The notes below the pieces were generated by a model that saw nothing but the letters and a program-made list of their open reading frames with translations, was not told where the DNA came from and made no database searches. Shown piece by piece: positions 47,001-58,415 of a stretch of 64,000 bases of DNA. Position 1 is the first letter of the stretch, and every line of letters begins with the position of its first letter. A program made the translations under genes and the position numbers. The DNA comes from Labia minor. Its lineage: Eukaryota > Arthropoda > Insecta > Dermaptera > Spongiphoridae. The stretch covers positions 61,653,719 to 61,717,718 of the forward strand of contig OY720348.1 of NCBI GenBank assembly GCA_963082975.1, in the 5' to 3' direction.

Positions 47001-47568
47001 AACCAATAACAAATATGAAATAAACTATACAAAGTATAATTCACATTGGAATTAAACTCACCTTTTTGATGGAACCAATGAAGCAAAAGATTTTTCATAA
47101 ACAAGAAAGACGTTACATGAAACAATTTAAAGAAAAAAACAAATTAGGTATATATTAAGAATTGCCTAATACATATTACAATTATTTCATAATAAATATA
47201 AAGAAAAATCTAACGTGGGGGTTTGTACCCCTATTCCATCCAATTGGTGATCTTGAAATCATGCATTCTTAACTTTGTTCTTTTATAGATCTGTCCAAAG
47301 AAATGAATATTTATTTCGTGAATGTCATTCTTCATGTAGAACTAAAATTATACACTAATTGTATTGAATTCCAAATCAATGACACATATACATTAACACT
47401 TAAAATATATTCAAATTAATAAAAAAAATATAGAAATATAGAAATTAGATACTGAGTTTTTAGTTTGCACACCAAGGAGTTAATCAATGGATGATCTTAC
47501 AAAAATTAATCCATTCTCAACTATTCCTGTTCCTCCCTCTCTATACATAGGACGAATAGATTGAAAGA
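44002..47568. repeat. 3.56 kb tandem array, unit 1
   Basis: A complete unit between the two B copies, with AAGA at both ends from the shared target site. It carries the 11-bp partial repeat near 46130 that unit 0 lacks. The A run after GAAACGATG and the (GAA)n run near 45740 vary in length between units. Exon-like minus-strand blocks are as in unit 3. Confidence 0.92.
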
Positions 47569-48109
47569 TATAATGTCAAGCTCCCACATGTGTCCATTAC
47601 AATTAAGAATAAGTAAGTTATGCTAGTCACGTTCACGCTTTCACATGTGAACGTTACAATTGAAAGATGGGTTTATGATTCGACATAGTTTACAATGTGT
47701 CAATCAACCTCTTAAAATTAAGCATTTAGCAGGTAAAACACAAGGCAAGGCTCATTCAGTTGAAAATTGCAAGGGTGCACCTGTTAAATGAAATATTCTT
47801 TGTAGGAGAGGGCAGTGTGGTTTATTGTTTGAACACTCTTCATTTCATCCCTCACCCCTACCTTTCTCCTTCCCTTATTTCGGTGATATAAAAGAAAAAA
47901 AGCATGACTAGCAACTAGAGATGTAATGACCAGATGTAAAAAGTGACGAGAGATATTTTAGACTAGACGGGAGTGTGTCCCTATGTATGATTGAATTTGT
48001 ATCTTCAAACTCATAATAAATTTCTTACTCTTTCTTAAATAAAATTGCCTTTTATTTCTTTACCATTTAATTACCCATTAAACCCGTGGGTAAGGTAAAA
48101 TATATAATT
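47569..48109 (+). repeat. 5' LTR of element B, copy 2
   Basis: 541 bp, same as the other three B LTRs, including TATAAAAG at about 47887-47894 and AATAAA at about 48015-48020. Confidence 0.9.
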
Positions 48110-48810
48110 GGCGCACAGTCGGTAGGATTTCGCGAACGTTTATACAATACAAACGGCAACTTTTTAAAGTTTTTATCGCGAACGGTGATCAAGTTTCCTG
48201 CTTCCTCCTGAGCAATCGACGGAGTCTGAACATCGTCTTCAGCAACCAAGAAGCAGCAGCCACTACAAACCTACGAGCTACCACGACTACACGACACCGA
48301 GGAAAGCGACGTCCATTGCCTTAACGAGGAACGGTACGAGCAAATCATCCCGGGTCATCTACAAATACTAGGATAATACTTATCCGAAGGGCGCAGTCAA
48401 CAAGAAAGAAGAAAGAAAAATCGTGAGCTATACAAACAGTCATACCATAAATTTAACATAAAAATATAATAAATAAATTTTAAAATAAAATACCTTAACA
48501 ATTAAATAAATTTTCTAACATAAAAAAAAAAATATATAAATCAATATTAAAATAAATATTTTAACAATTAAACAAAATTTCTAACATAAATTAAAATAAA
48601 TAAAATTTTATGAAAAATAAATAAATAAATTAATTAAAATAAAAAAATAAAATAATAAAATGAATTAAAATTAATAATAATAAAATAATAATAATTAAAA
48701 TAAAATAAAATAATCGAAATAAAATAATAATAATCAAAATAAAATAATAATAATCAACGTAAAATAATAATAATAAAATTAAATAATACAATAAATAAAG
48801 TAATTGAAAA

Positions 48811-50496
48811 ATGAAATTAATGATGAAAATGAATACAGATCATTTGTTACAATGTATTCCTATCTTTAAGGGCGAGTCAAACGTACTCCAAAGATTTATT
48901 AATACGGTTGATAAAATATATAGTACATTTCCTTATGACCAGCACGAATTTTTCCTCAGGTACGTTAGAGACAAAATTCAGGGCAGTGCCAATGAAATGC
49001 TGACCCACGTAAGTCTAACCACCTGGGAGAATTTGAGAAGGGATCTTAGGGACATATTTCGCGAAACAAAAAGCGAGAGTAATCTCTACGATTCAAATTA
49101 CAATAGACAATTCATTCCCAGAAATCGCTCTCATTCTAATAATTATCAAAATTACCACCCCCCTCCCCGCTACCACAATTCGGCGGATTATAAAAAACAA
49201 AAAACTAATGATTGGCTAAATGAACCAGATATGATTAAAAAATTTGCCTCTTTTGAAAATAAATCAACAATATTAAATTCAAACAATTATAAGAAAAATA
49301 AAATTGATAATGGACAATTCCTTGACCAGAACAAATTAAATTTTGAATATAATATTGAAGTTAAAAAAGAACCAAGTGATATTAATGAAAAAAATACAAT
49401 AAACAATCATAATTTATCTTCAATTGATATAACTTTACCAATGAATAAATTAATACAAGAAAAATCAATTTTAAAATCATTACATTCTTCTAATTTATTA
49501 CCAAATAATAGAATATCAGAAAATATTTTGCCCTCTAAACATATTAATGATAAAAATATCAACAATGATGAAACAATGAATTCAAATAAAGAATTTTTAT
49601 ATAAATGTTCTAAAGAACAAAGTATAAAACCTCATGCAGAATTAATCAATTTAGAAGATCCACCTCAAATTACAGAAACCAAGAAATTAATTAAAAAGGA
49701 ATTGGAAGAAAATTCCTTACACAATAATATGGATAATTCTCTCTCAGAAAAATCTCAAATCTCACTCTATTCTTCACCTCCACCCTCCCCACCTATTCAA
49801 TTCAATGCTCTTGAGAAAATTGCTCAATCATATGATGCGGATACACCTGTGTTATCTCCTTGTGAAGATAATTCTATTGATACGTTACCTTGTCCAGAAC
49901 TTATAAGAGAAAAGACTCCTGAATTCGATCATTATCCTCCAAAGAACACTCCATCTCCAACACCCCCTCCATTAACTCCAAATGAACGTGAATATATAGA
50001 AATAAATAAGATCAATCTTGACCAAACAATTTCAAAACCAGAAGAAATTAATCTAAGATTTATAGAAAATAAAAAGCGATCTCATGAATCTACGTTTAAC
50101 GAAATTAATAAACATAATTCTCCGTCATCCCCTAATACAGTTTCTAATTTCCCAACATTAATTCAAAATGAAATTAAAATTGATAATATTGATCAAAGTA
50201 TAAATAATGTGAATAATATTAGTTCGAGACATTCAAAGGAAGGCACCCGTCCCAAGTTTTTTTATAGAAATCAATTAGTAGTTGTTTGTAAAATTAAATA
50301 TCATATTGTATTAGTAAACTATATTAGATCATGGCAAATAGCCCCGTCACTTTCTCCACACATTAATAAAATAAGGAGAAAGATATCAATGAAATGGAAA
50401 TATCATTTAAAACGGGTGTGGACAAAGTTTAAATTTAAATTGTATAAGTTTTTTATTTTTTTTCGCATATTATTATATAAGTTTTTTTCCTATTAA
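48811..50496 (+). CDS. Gag-derived protein of element B, copy 2
   Basis: 561 codons with the same residues as copy 1; see 41511-43196 for domains. The 701 bp between LTR and ATG start with the GC-richer block shared with element A (CTACACGACACCGAGGAAAG) and continue as A/T-rich leader. This copy shows that the ORF is the only coding capacity of a complete B element. Confidence 0.8.
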   Translation: MKLMMKMNTDHLLQCIPIFKGESNVLQRFINTVDKIYSTFPYDQHEFFLRYVRDKIQGSANEMLTHVSLTTWENLRRDLRDIFRETKSESNLYDSNYNRQFIPRNRSHSNNYQNYHPPPRYHNSADYKKQKTNDWLNEPDMIKKFASFENKSTILNSNNYKKNKIDNGQFLDQNKLNFEYNIEVKKEPSDINEKNTINNHNLSSIDITLPMNKLIQEKSILKSLHSSNLLPNNRISENILPSKHINDKNINNDETMNSNKEFLYKCSKEQSIKPHAELINLEDPPQITETKKLIKKELEENSLHNNMDNSLSEKSQISLYSSPPPSPPIQFNALEKIAQSYDADTPVLSPCEDNSIDTLPCPELIREKTPEFDHYPPKNTPSPTPPPLTPNEREYIEINKINLDQTISKPEEINLRFIENKKRSHESTFNEINKHNSPSSPNTVSNFPTLIQNEIKIDNIDQSINNVNNISSRHSKEGTRPKFFYRNQLVVVCKIKYHIVLVNYIRSWQIAPSLSPHINKIRRKISMKWKYHLKRVWTKFKFKLYKFFIFFRILLYKFFSY

Positions 50497-50759
50497 TTGA
50501 TGTTTTTGTTATTTTTGTTATGTAAAAATGTGTTTGTGTTCAGTGCAGTGATATTAAATAATAATTTTTGTGGAAGATACTTAAGTGAAAACATTGTGTT
50601 TAATAATTATATATAAAAAAAAAACAAAATAGTGATTAAGTGAAAAACAATGAAAAATTAAATTCTTTAAAAAGGAATGTATAATTCTCCCTGCAAATGG
50701 ACACATTAACTTCACCCACTAGACAATTTGTTACACAAATTTCCTTTAGGGGGTGGAGA

Positions 50760-51300
50760 TATAATGTCAAGCTCCCACATGTGTCCATTACAATTAAGAA
50801 TAAGTAAGTTATGCTAGTCACGTTCACGCTTTCACATGTGAACGTTACAATTGAAAGATGGGTTTATGATTCGACATAGTTTACAATGTGTCAATCAACC
50901 TCTTAAAATTAAGCATTTAGCAGGTAAAACACAAGGCAAGGCTCATTCAGTTGAAAATTGCAAGGGTGCACCTGTTAAATGAAATATTCTTTGTAGGAGA
51001 GGGCAGTGTGGTTTATTGTTTGAACACTCTTCATTTCATCCCTCACCCCTACCTTTCTCCTTCCCTTATTTCGGTGATATAAAAGAAAAAAAGCATGACT
51101 AGCAACTAGAGATGTAATGACCAGATGTAAAAAGTGACGAGAGATATTTTAGACTAGACGGGAGTGTGTCCCTATGTATGATTGAATTTGTATCTTCAAA
51201 CTCATAATAAATTTCTTACTCTTTCTTAAATAAAATTGCCTTTTATTTCTTTACCATTTAATTACCCATTAAACCCGTGGGTAAGGTAAAATATATAATT
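50760..51300 (+). repeat. 3' LTR of element B, copy 2
   Basis: 541 bp, preceded by the polypurine tract and followed by AAGA and unit 2. Confidence 0.9.
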
Positions 51301-54300
51301 AAGAAATATTCATATTTTGTTTATTCAACACGTATGATCATTTATATCCATGAGAAATCTGAAAAAAAAAATGGAAATATTAAAATATAATAATATGTTT
51401 AAAATTAATATAATATTTATATAAAGGAATCATACTATTAAATAATGAAAACAACTTATAATAATTGTTCAATGGTCATGGGTTGACAAACTCTTCAACA
51501 TAATAGTTTTGTCCTAAAATCAATAATAAATGTGAAATAAACTATACGAAGAATAATTCACATTAGAATTATACTCACCAATTTTGATGGAACCAATATA
51601 GTAAAATATTTTCATCGAAAACAAAAACGTTACATGAAACAAACAAAGAAAAAAAAAAAAAAAGAAACAAATTAGGTATATATTAACAATTACCATTAAA
51701 AGAATACAATTATTTCATAATAAATATAAAGAAAAGACTTACGTGGGGGTTTGTACCCCCAATCCATCCAATTGGTGATCTTGATATCATTCATTTTTAC
51801 TTTGATTATTTCATATATCTGTCCAAAGAAATGAATATTTGTATCGTGTATGCCATTCAACAAGTAGAACTAAAAATATAAGAAAATAATATATAATTAG
51901 TATCATAAAAAATATAAATATGCAAATAGGTAGAAATATATGTACTAAATATATAGTTTGTGTAAATCATCAATACATAATTAATTCTAGATCAAAATAT
52001 TTCTTTAAAAACTCATAATTTTTATCGAAATTTATTTTTATAGTACATAATATAATAAAATACTAATTGAAATTAAATTTAGAAAATATTTATTTGAACA
52101 TAAATGTAAAATATAGTAGGTAAATAAAGAATTATTAATCCTAGAAATGAGATTCGAAATATTCAATGAAATATATAAAATTACTTCTAATAATTGAAAT
52201 ATATATAATATATTATAATGTTTCTTTTTAAATTAATTAGTTGCTGAGATGTTAGAAAATTATTAATTGCTTACCACATACCAGATAATACAATTTTTTA
52301 GAAAGATTCATATTAAGATGATGCAACTATATTTTCCATTTTATTCACTGTAGATCTAAAAACAAAATAAAATTCAATAATTTAATAATATTTGGTAACT
52401 ATATGATAAATGATAAAGAATTTTATGGATTTTATGAAGCTCCCACCATTGAAAGTTGCTGGTTTACAGAATCCATTTAGACAAACATCCATCTAAAAAT
52501 TAAATAATTATTAATTATTAAAATAAATTATAATTTCTTGCATGAAATAAAAATAGATTTTCAACTCACCGTAGAGAAGACTCGCCGACATTGTGAAGAG
52601 ATGCGATGAATCTCTGGCCCCACAGACCAACAACCCGTTTTTTCATTGATGCTCTTCAAAATATAAAAAGAAAAAGAAATTTTCATAAATTATTAGATAG
52701 TTGACTAAATATATATTATATATACGTATTAATATGAGACTCAAGAATGTATGTAATCTTTGCAATGAAAATACTAACCGTGGAGACTGCTTGGTTACGC
52801 AATGATGTCTTCCCTATTCAATTGATTCTATTCCAGACCCCAATTCTATGGCTCAGATGGCCATCTAACAATTTTTTCTATCTTCTATCTTCACGAGACG
52901 CTCTCCTTGCTAGAAAAGATCGCGATCGCGGAAACGATGAAAAAAAAAAAAAAAAACATTCAAAAGCACTACCGAAACGCGCTTAGACTCAGTATGGTCT
53001 AACATGTATTCTATTTTTGGAGGGAATGCGACGTTTAGAAGAAGAAGAAGAAAAAAAAAGGAAAAAGAAAATAGATTAAATTGGGGAGGTGTTTGTGAGT
53101 TTCTGTGGATCAGCTGAGAGTGGTTTTGATTTTTTGGATTATGTCTGAACACCACATTTGAGGCAACCTGTAAGAGAATACATCCTACCTAACCGGGGAT
53201 TCGTGGGCCCTGCCATAATGGGCGGGTCACCCATGAAAGAAAGTTAACCCTGGCGATAAGGCAGTCAATACATCCTTCGGGATATTCCCATTAAGGAACA
53301 TTGTTGTACTACCTTCTCAAATGTCTGATCGAGAACATAGAGCCACCTCATAACCAGTCTAAGAGATACACATAACTGTACACAAACCAGGGTATTGTCA
53401 TCAATAGACGACTTGGGAAACAATACATGCACAATACACATGCAATCATACCATATTTATGACACATATCCCACTCCACCCACTAAATGTCAAATACTCT
53501 AAAAGGTGTTTTATTTAATAAAAATGGTAATAAAACACCTTTTCCTAATCTAGTAGGCTACTAAAATATTTATTACATTTTATATTATCTAAAATTGAAA
53601 TAAAAATTACTTTATTTAATTGAATAAAAAAATTAAAAAAATAATTTTTATTTCTTTTTAAATATTGAAATTTTATAACAAAAATTATATCAATTTTGCC
53701 CTTATTAATTAAAATATAAAAAAAACTAACTATTTGTGCCATAATAAATAAAGGTGTTGTATCCTCACATTTGGTGCGCTGTGATTCAGGTAGATTGTAG
53801 AAACACATTTTTTCAAATTGAAGTGGAACCACATTATCGCCATGAACAATGATGTTGCATGTAAAAAAATTACAAAACCATACGTTAGATTGATAAATTT
53901 AAATATATATCACTAATATTATTTTATAATAATATACTAGATAAATATAGATACTGACCTCGAAGTTTTAAATGGGTAGCCAACTCGCAGCCAGCCGATG
54001 GACGTACTCGATGTAGTACTATCTCATCCGCTTCTTTTCAGCCCTCTGAAAACAATTGCTCTCGTGAATGGGATACTTGTACTATTTAACTAAATAATAA
54101 ATATTTAAATATAACAAGTATTATTATAAATTTACACTACAATCACAATCTGGATTGTCCAGAATGATTAGAAATTGTAAAAGAAATATAATATATATAA
54201 AGAATTCATAGTATAAAATAATAAAAACAACTTACAATAATTGATCGATGGTCATGGGTTGACAAACTCTTCCACATTATAGTCTTGTCCTAGAACCAAT

Positions 54301-54857
54301 AACAAATATGAAATAAACTATACAAAGTATAATTCACATTGGAATTAAACTCACCTTTTTGATGGAACCAATGAAGCAAAAGATTTTTCATAAACAAGAA
54401 AGACGTTACATGAAACAATTTAAAGAAAAAAACAAATTAGGTATATATTAAGAATTGCCTAATACATATTACAATTATTTCATAATAAATATAAAGAAAA
54501 ATCTAACGTGGGGGTTTGTACCCCTATTCCATCCAATTGGTGATCTTGAAATCATGCATTCTTAACTTTGTTCTTTTATAGATCTGTCCAAAGAAATGAA
54601 TATTTATTTCGTGAATGTCATTCTTCATGTAGAACTAAAATTATACACTAATTGTATTGAATTCCAAATCAATGACACATATACATTAACACTTAAAATA
54701 TATTCAAATTAATAAAAAAAATATAGAAATATAGAAATTAGATACTGAGTTTTTAGTTTGCACACCAAGGAGTTAATCAATGGATGATCTTACAAAAATT
54801 AATCCATTCTCAACTATTCCTGTTCCTCCCTCTCTATACATAGGACGAATAGATTGA
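51301..54857. repeat. 3.56 kb tandem array, unit 2
   Basis: A complete unit, preceded by B copy 2. At its right end the junction to unit 3 reads GATTGAAAGAAATATTC, the empty form of the B insertion site. It has a private substitution near 53018 (TTTGGAGGG where others have TTTCGAGGG). Confidence 0.92.
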
Positions 54858-55032
54858 AAGAAATATTCATATTTTGTTTATTCAACACGTATGATCATTT
54901 ATATCCATGAGAAATCTGAAAAAAAAAATGGAAATATTAAAATATAATAATATGTTTAAAATTAATATAATATTTATATAAAGGAATCATACTATTAAAT
55001 AATGAAAACAACTTATAATAATTGTTCAATGG

Positions 55033-55426
55033 TCATGGGTTGACAAACTCTTCAACATAATAGTTTTGTCCTAAAATCAATAATAAATGTGAAATAAACT
55101 ATACGAAGAATAATTCACATTAGAATTATACTCACCAATTTTGATGGAACCAATATAGTAAAATATTTTCATCGAAAACAAAAACGTTACATGAAACAAA
55201 CAAAGAAAAAAAAAAAAAAAGAAACAAATTAGGTATATATTAACAATTACCATTAAAAGAATACAATTATTTCATAATAAATATAAAGAAAAGACTTACG
55301 TGGGGGTTTGTACCCCCAATCCATCCAATTGGTGATCTTGATATCATTCATTTTTACTTTGATTATTTCATATATCTGTCCAAAGAAATGAATATTTGTA
55401 TCGTGTATGCCATTCAACAAGTAGAA
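55033..55426 (-). pseudogene. Exon-like block X (unit 3), possible 3' exons of an unrecognised gene
   Basis: 55300-55426 is open after an AG acceptor and ends at a good donor (CCCAC|GTAAGTC). It encodes 42 residues including INTIH-like FFGQIYEIIKVKMND and ITNWMDWGYKPP. Spliced to 55033-55070 (acceptor TTTTAG), the frame continues as QNYYVEEFVNP and then a stop. The related block Y (57810-58190) has the same layout but a stop at TNWME*GY and a weakened donor. Equivalent copies of X lie in units 1, 2 and 4. I do not recognise the protein. A decaying tandem gene or a non-coding transcript are both possible; no start exon was found. Confidence 0.35.
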
Positions 55427-55901
55427 CTAAAAATATAAGAAAATAATATATAATTAGTATCATAAAAAATATAAATATGCAAATAGGTAGAAATATATGT
55501 ACTAAATATATAGTTTGTGTAAATCATCAATACATAATTAATTCTAGATCAAAATATTTCTTTAAAAACTCATAATTTTTATCGAAATTTATTTTTATAG
55601 TACATAATATAATAAAATACTAATTGAAATTAAATTTAGAAAATATTTATTTGAACATAAATGTAAAATATAGTAGGTAAATAAAGAATTATTAATCCTA
55701 GAAATGAGATTCGAAATATTCAATGAAATATATAAAATTACTTCTAATAATTGAAATATATATAATATATTATAATGTTTCTTTTTAAATTAATTAGTTG
55801 CTGAGATGTTAGAAAATTATTAATTGCTTACCACATACCAGATAATACAATTTTTTAGAAAGATTCATATTAAGATGATGCAACTATATTTTCCATTTTA
55901 T

Positions 55902-57416
55902 TCACTGTAGATCTAAAAACAAAATAAAATTCAATAATTTAATAATATTTGGTAACTATATGATAAATGATAAAGAATTTTATGGATTTTATGAAGCTCC
56001 CACCATTGAAAGTTGCTGGTTTACAGAATCCATTTAGACAAACATCCATCTAAAAATTAAATAATTATTAATTATTAAAATAAATTATAATTTCTTGCAT
56101 GAAATAAAAATAGATTTTCAACTCACCGTAGAGAAGACTCGCCGACATTGTGAAGAGATGCGATGAATCTCTGGCCCCACAGACCAACAACCCGTTTTTT
56201 CATTGATGCTCTTCAAAATATAAAAAGAAAAAGAAATTTTCATAAATTATTAGATAGTTGACTAAATATATATTATATATACGTATTAATATGAGACTCA
56301 AGAATGTATGTAATCTTTGCAATGAAAATACTAACCGTGGAGACTGCTTGGTTACGCAATGATGTCTTCCCTATTCAATTGATTCTATTCCAGACCCCAA
56401 TTCTATGGCTCAGATGGCCATCTAACAATTTTTTCTATCTTCTATCTTCACGAGACGCTCTCCTTGCTAGAAAAGATCGCGATCGCGGAAACGATGAAAA
56501 AAAAAAAAAAAAACATTCAAAAGCACTACCGAAACGCGCTTAGACTCAGTATGGTCTAACATGTATTCTATTTTTCGAGGGAATGCGACGTTTAGAAGAA
56601 GAAGAAGAAAAAAAAAAGGAAAAAGAAAATAGATTAAATTGGGGAGGTGTTTGTGAGTTTCTGTGGATCAGCTGAGAGTGGTTTTGATTTTTTGGATTAT
56701 GTCTGAACACCACATTTGAGGCAACCTGTAAGAGAATACATCCTACCTAACCGGGGATTCGTGGGCCCTGCCATAATGGGCGGGTCACCCATGAAAGAAA
56801 GTTAACCCTGGCGATAAGGCAGTCAATACATCCTTCGGGATATTCCCATTAAGGAACATTGTTGTACTACCTTCTCAAATGTCTGATCGAGAACATAGAG
56901 CCACCTCATAACCAGTCTAAGAGATACACATAACTGTACACAAACCAGGGTATTGTCATCAATAGACGACTTGGGAAACAATACATGCACAATACACATG
57001 CAATCATACCATATTTATGACACATATCCCACTCCACCCACTAAATGTCAAATACTCTAAAAGGTGTTTTATTTAATAAAAATGGTAATAAAACACCTTT
57101 TCCTAATCTAGTAGGCTACTAAAATATTTATTACATTTTATATTATCTAAAATTGAAATAAAAATTACTTTATTTAATTGAATAAAAAAATTAAAAAAAT
57201 AATTTTTATTTCTTTTTAAATATTGAAATTTTATAACAAAAATTATATCAATTTTGCCCTTATTAATTAAAATATAAAAAAAACTAACTATTTGTGCCAT
57301 AATAAATAAAGGTGTTGTATCCTCACATTTGGTGCGCTGTGATTCAGGTAGATTGTAGAAACACATTTTTTCAAATTGAAGTGGAACCACATTATCGCCA
57401 TGAACAATGATGTTGC
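55902..57416 (-). pseudogene. Exon-like chain (unit 3), Cys-containing unrecognised product
   Basis: Four phase-compatible minus-strand blocks: 57289-57416 (NIIVHGDNVVPLQFEKMCFY, SQRTKCEDTTPLFIMAQI), 56127-56210 (GCWSVGPEIHRISSQCRRVF), 56004-56049 (MDVCLNGFCKPATFN) and 55902-55912 (DLQ, stop). Donors and acceptors are mostly canonical (ACG|GTGAGT, TTTTTAG|ATGG). The first block has no AG at its expected acceptor (ACAT where ACAG would be needed), and a 1.07 kb intron follows it. An upstream block at 57517-57590 could add EIVLHRVRPSAGCELATHLK but is closed by stops if its better acceptor is used. Equivalent first blocks lie at 33158-33445, 53545-53832 and 60660-60947 (containing frames). Family unknown. 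Confidence 0.3.
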
Positions 57417-58415
57417 ATGTAAAAAAATTACAAAACCATACGTTAGATTGATAAATTTAAATATATATCACTAATATTATTTTATAATAATATACTAGAT
57501 AAATATAGATACTGACCTCGAAGTTTTAAATGGGTAGCCAACTCGCAGCCAGCCGATGGACGTACTCGATGTAGTACTATCTCATCCGCTTCTTTTCAGC
57601 CCTCTGAAAACAATTGCTCTCGTGAATGGGATACTTGTACTATTTAACTAAATAATAAATATTTAAATATAACAAGTATTATTATAAATTTACACTACAA
57701 TCACAATCTGGATTGTCCAGAATGATTAGAAATTGTAAAAGAAATATAATATATATAAAGAATTCATAGTATAAAATAATAAAAACAACTTACAATAATT
57801 GATCGATGGTCATGGGTTGACAAACTCTTCCACATTATAGTCTTGTCCTAGAACCAATAACAAATATGAAATAAACTATACAAAGTATAATTCACATTGG
57901 AATTAAACTCACCTTTTTGATGGAACCAATGAAGCAAAAGATTTTTCATAAACAAGAAAGACGTTACATGAAACAATTTAAAGAAAAAAACAAATTAGGT
58001 ATATATTAAGAATTGCCTAATACATATTACAATTATTTCATAATAAATATAAAGAAAAATCTAACGTGGGGGTTTGTACCCCTATTCCATCCAATTGGTG
58101 ATCTTGAAATCATGCATTCTTAACTTTGTTCTTTTATAGATCTGTCCAAAGAAATGAATATTTATTTCGTGAATGTCATTCTTCATGTAGAACTAAAATT
58201 ATACACTAATTGTATTGAATTCCAAATCAATGACACATATACATTAACACTTAAAATATATTCAAATTAATAAAAAAAATATAGAAATATAGAAATTAGA
58301 TACTGAGTTTTTAGTTTGCACACCAAGGAGTTAATCAATGGATGATCTTACAAAAATTAATCCATTCTCAACTATTCCTGTTCCTCCCTCTCTATACATA
58401 GGACGAATAGATTGA

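Larger units (their letters stand above)
47569..51300 (+). mobile_element. LTR element B, copy 2, uninterrupted (3,732 bp)
   Basis: LTRs at 47569-48109 and 50760-51300, flanked by the AAGA duplication (47565-47568; 51301-51304). Primer site TGGCGCACAGTCGG lies at 48109-48122 and the polypurine tract at 50748-50759. It sits at exactly the same position in the array unit as copy 1 and differs by only one base in the 3' non-coding part (TGTAAAAATG versus TGTGAAAAATG). It is therefore a co-duplicate of copy 1, not an independent insertion. It gives the intact structure: LTR, leader, one Gag-derived ORF, LTR, with no Pol. Confidence 0.92.
54858..58415. repeat. 3.56 kb tandem array, unit 3 (reference unit)
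   Basis: A 3,558-bp unit. Two related blocks of ~420 bp lie inside it: X at about 55008-55437 and Y at about 57780-58205, roughly 85% alike including their non-coding parts. A GC-richer stretch lies at about 56640-57000. Short exon-like frames with splice signals occur on the minus strand (see next entries). Long A runs near 56497 and (GAA)n near 56597 vary among units. Confidence 0.92.

Noticed and set aside
56640..57000. GC-richer segment of the array unit as a structured RNA (snRNA, 5S or 7SL)
   Set aside because: I compared it mentally with U1, 5S and 7SL landmarks and found no match; no Pol III boxes or conserved fold could be defined.
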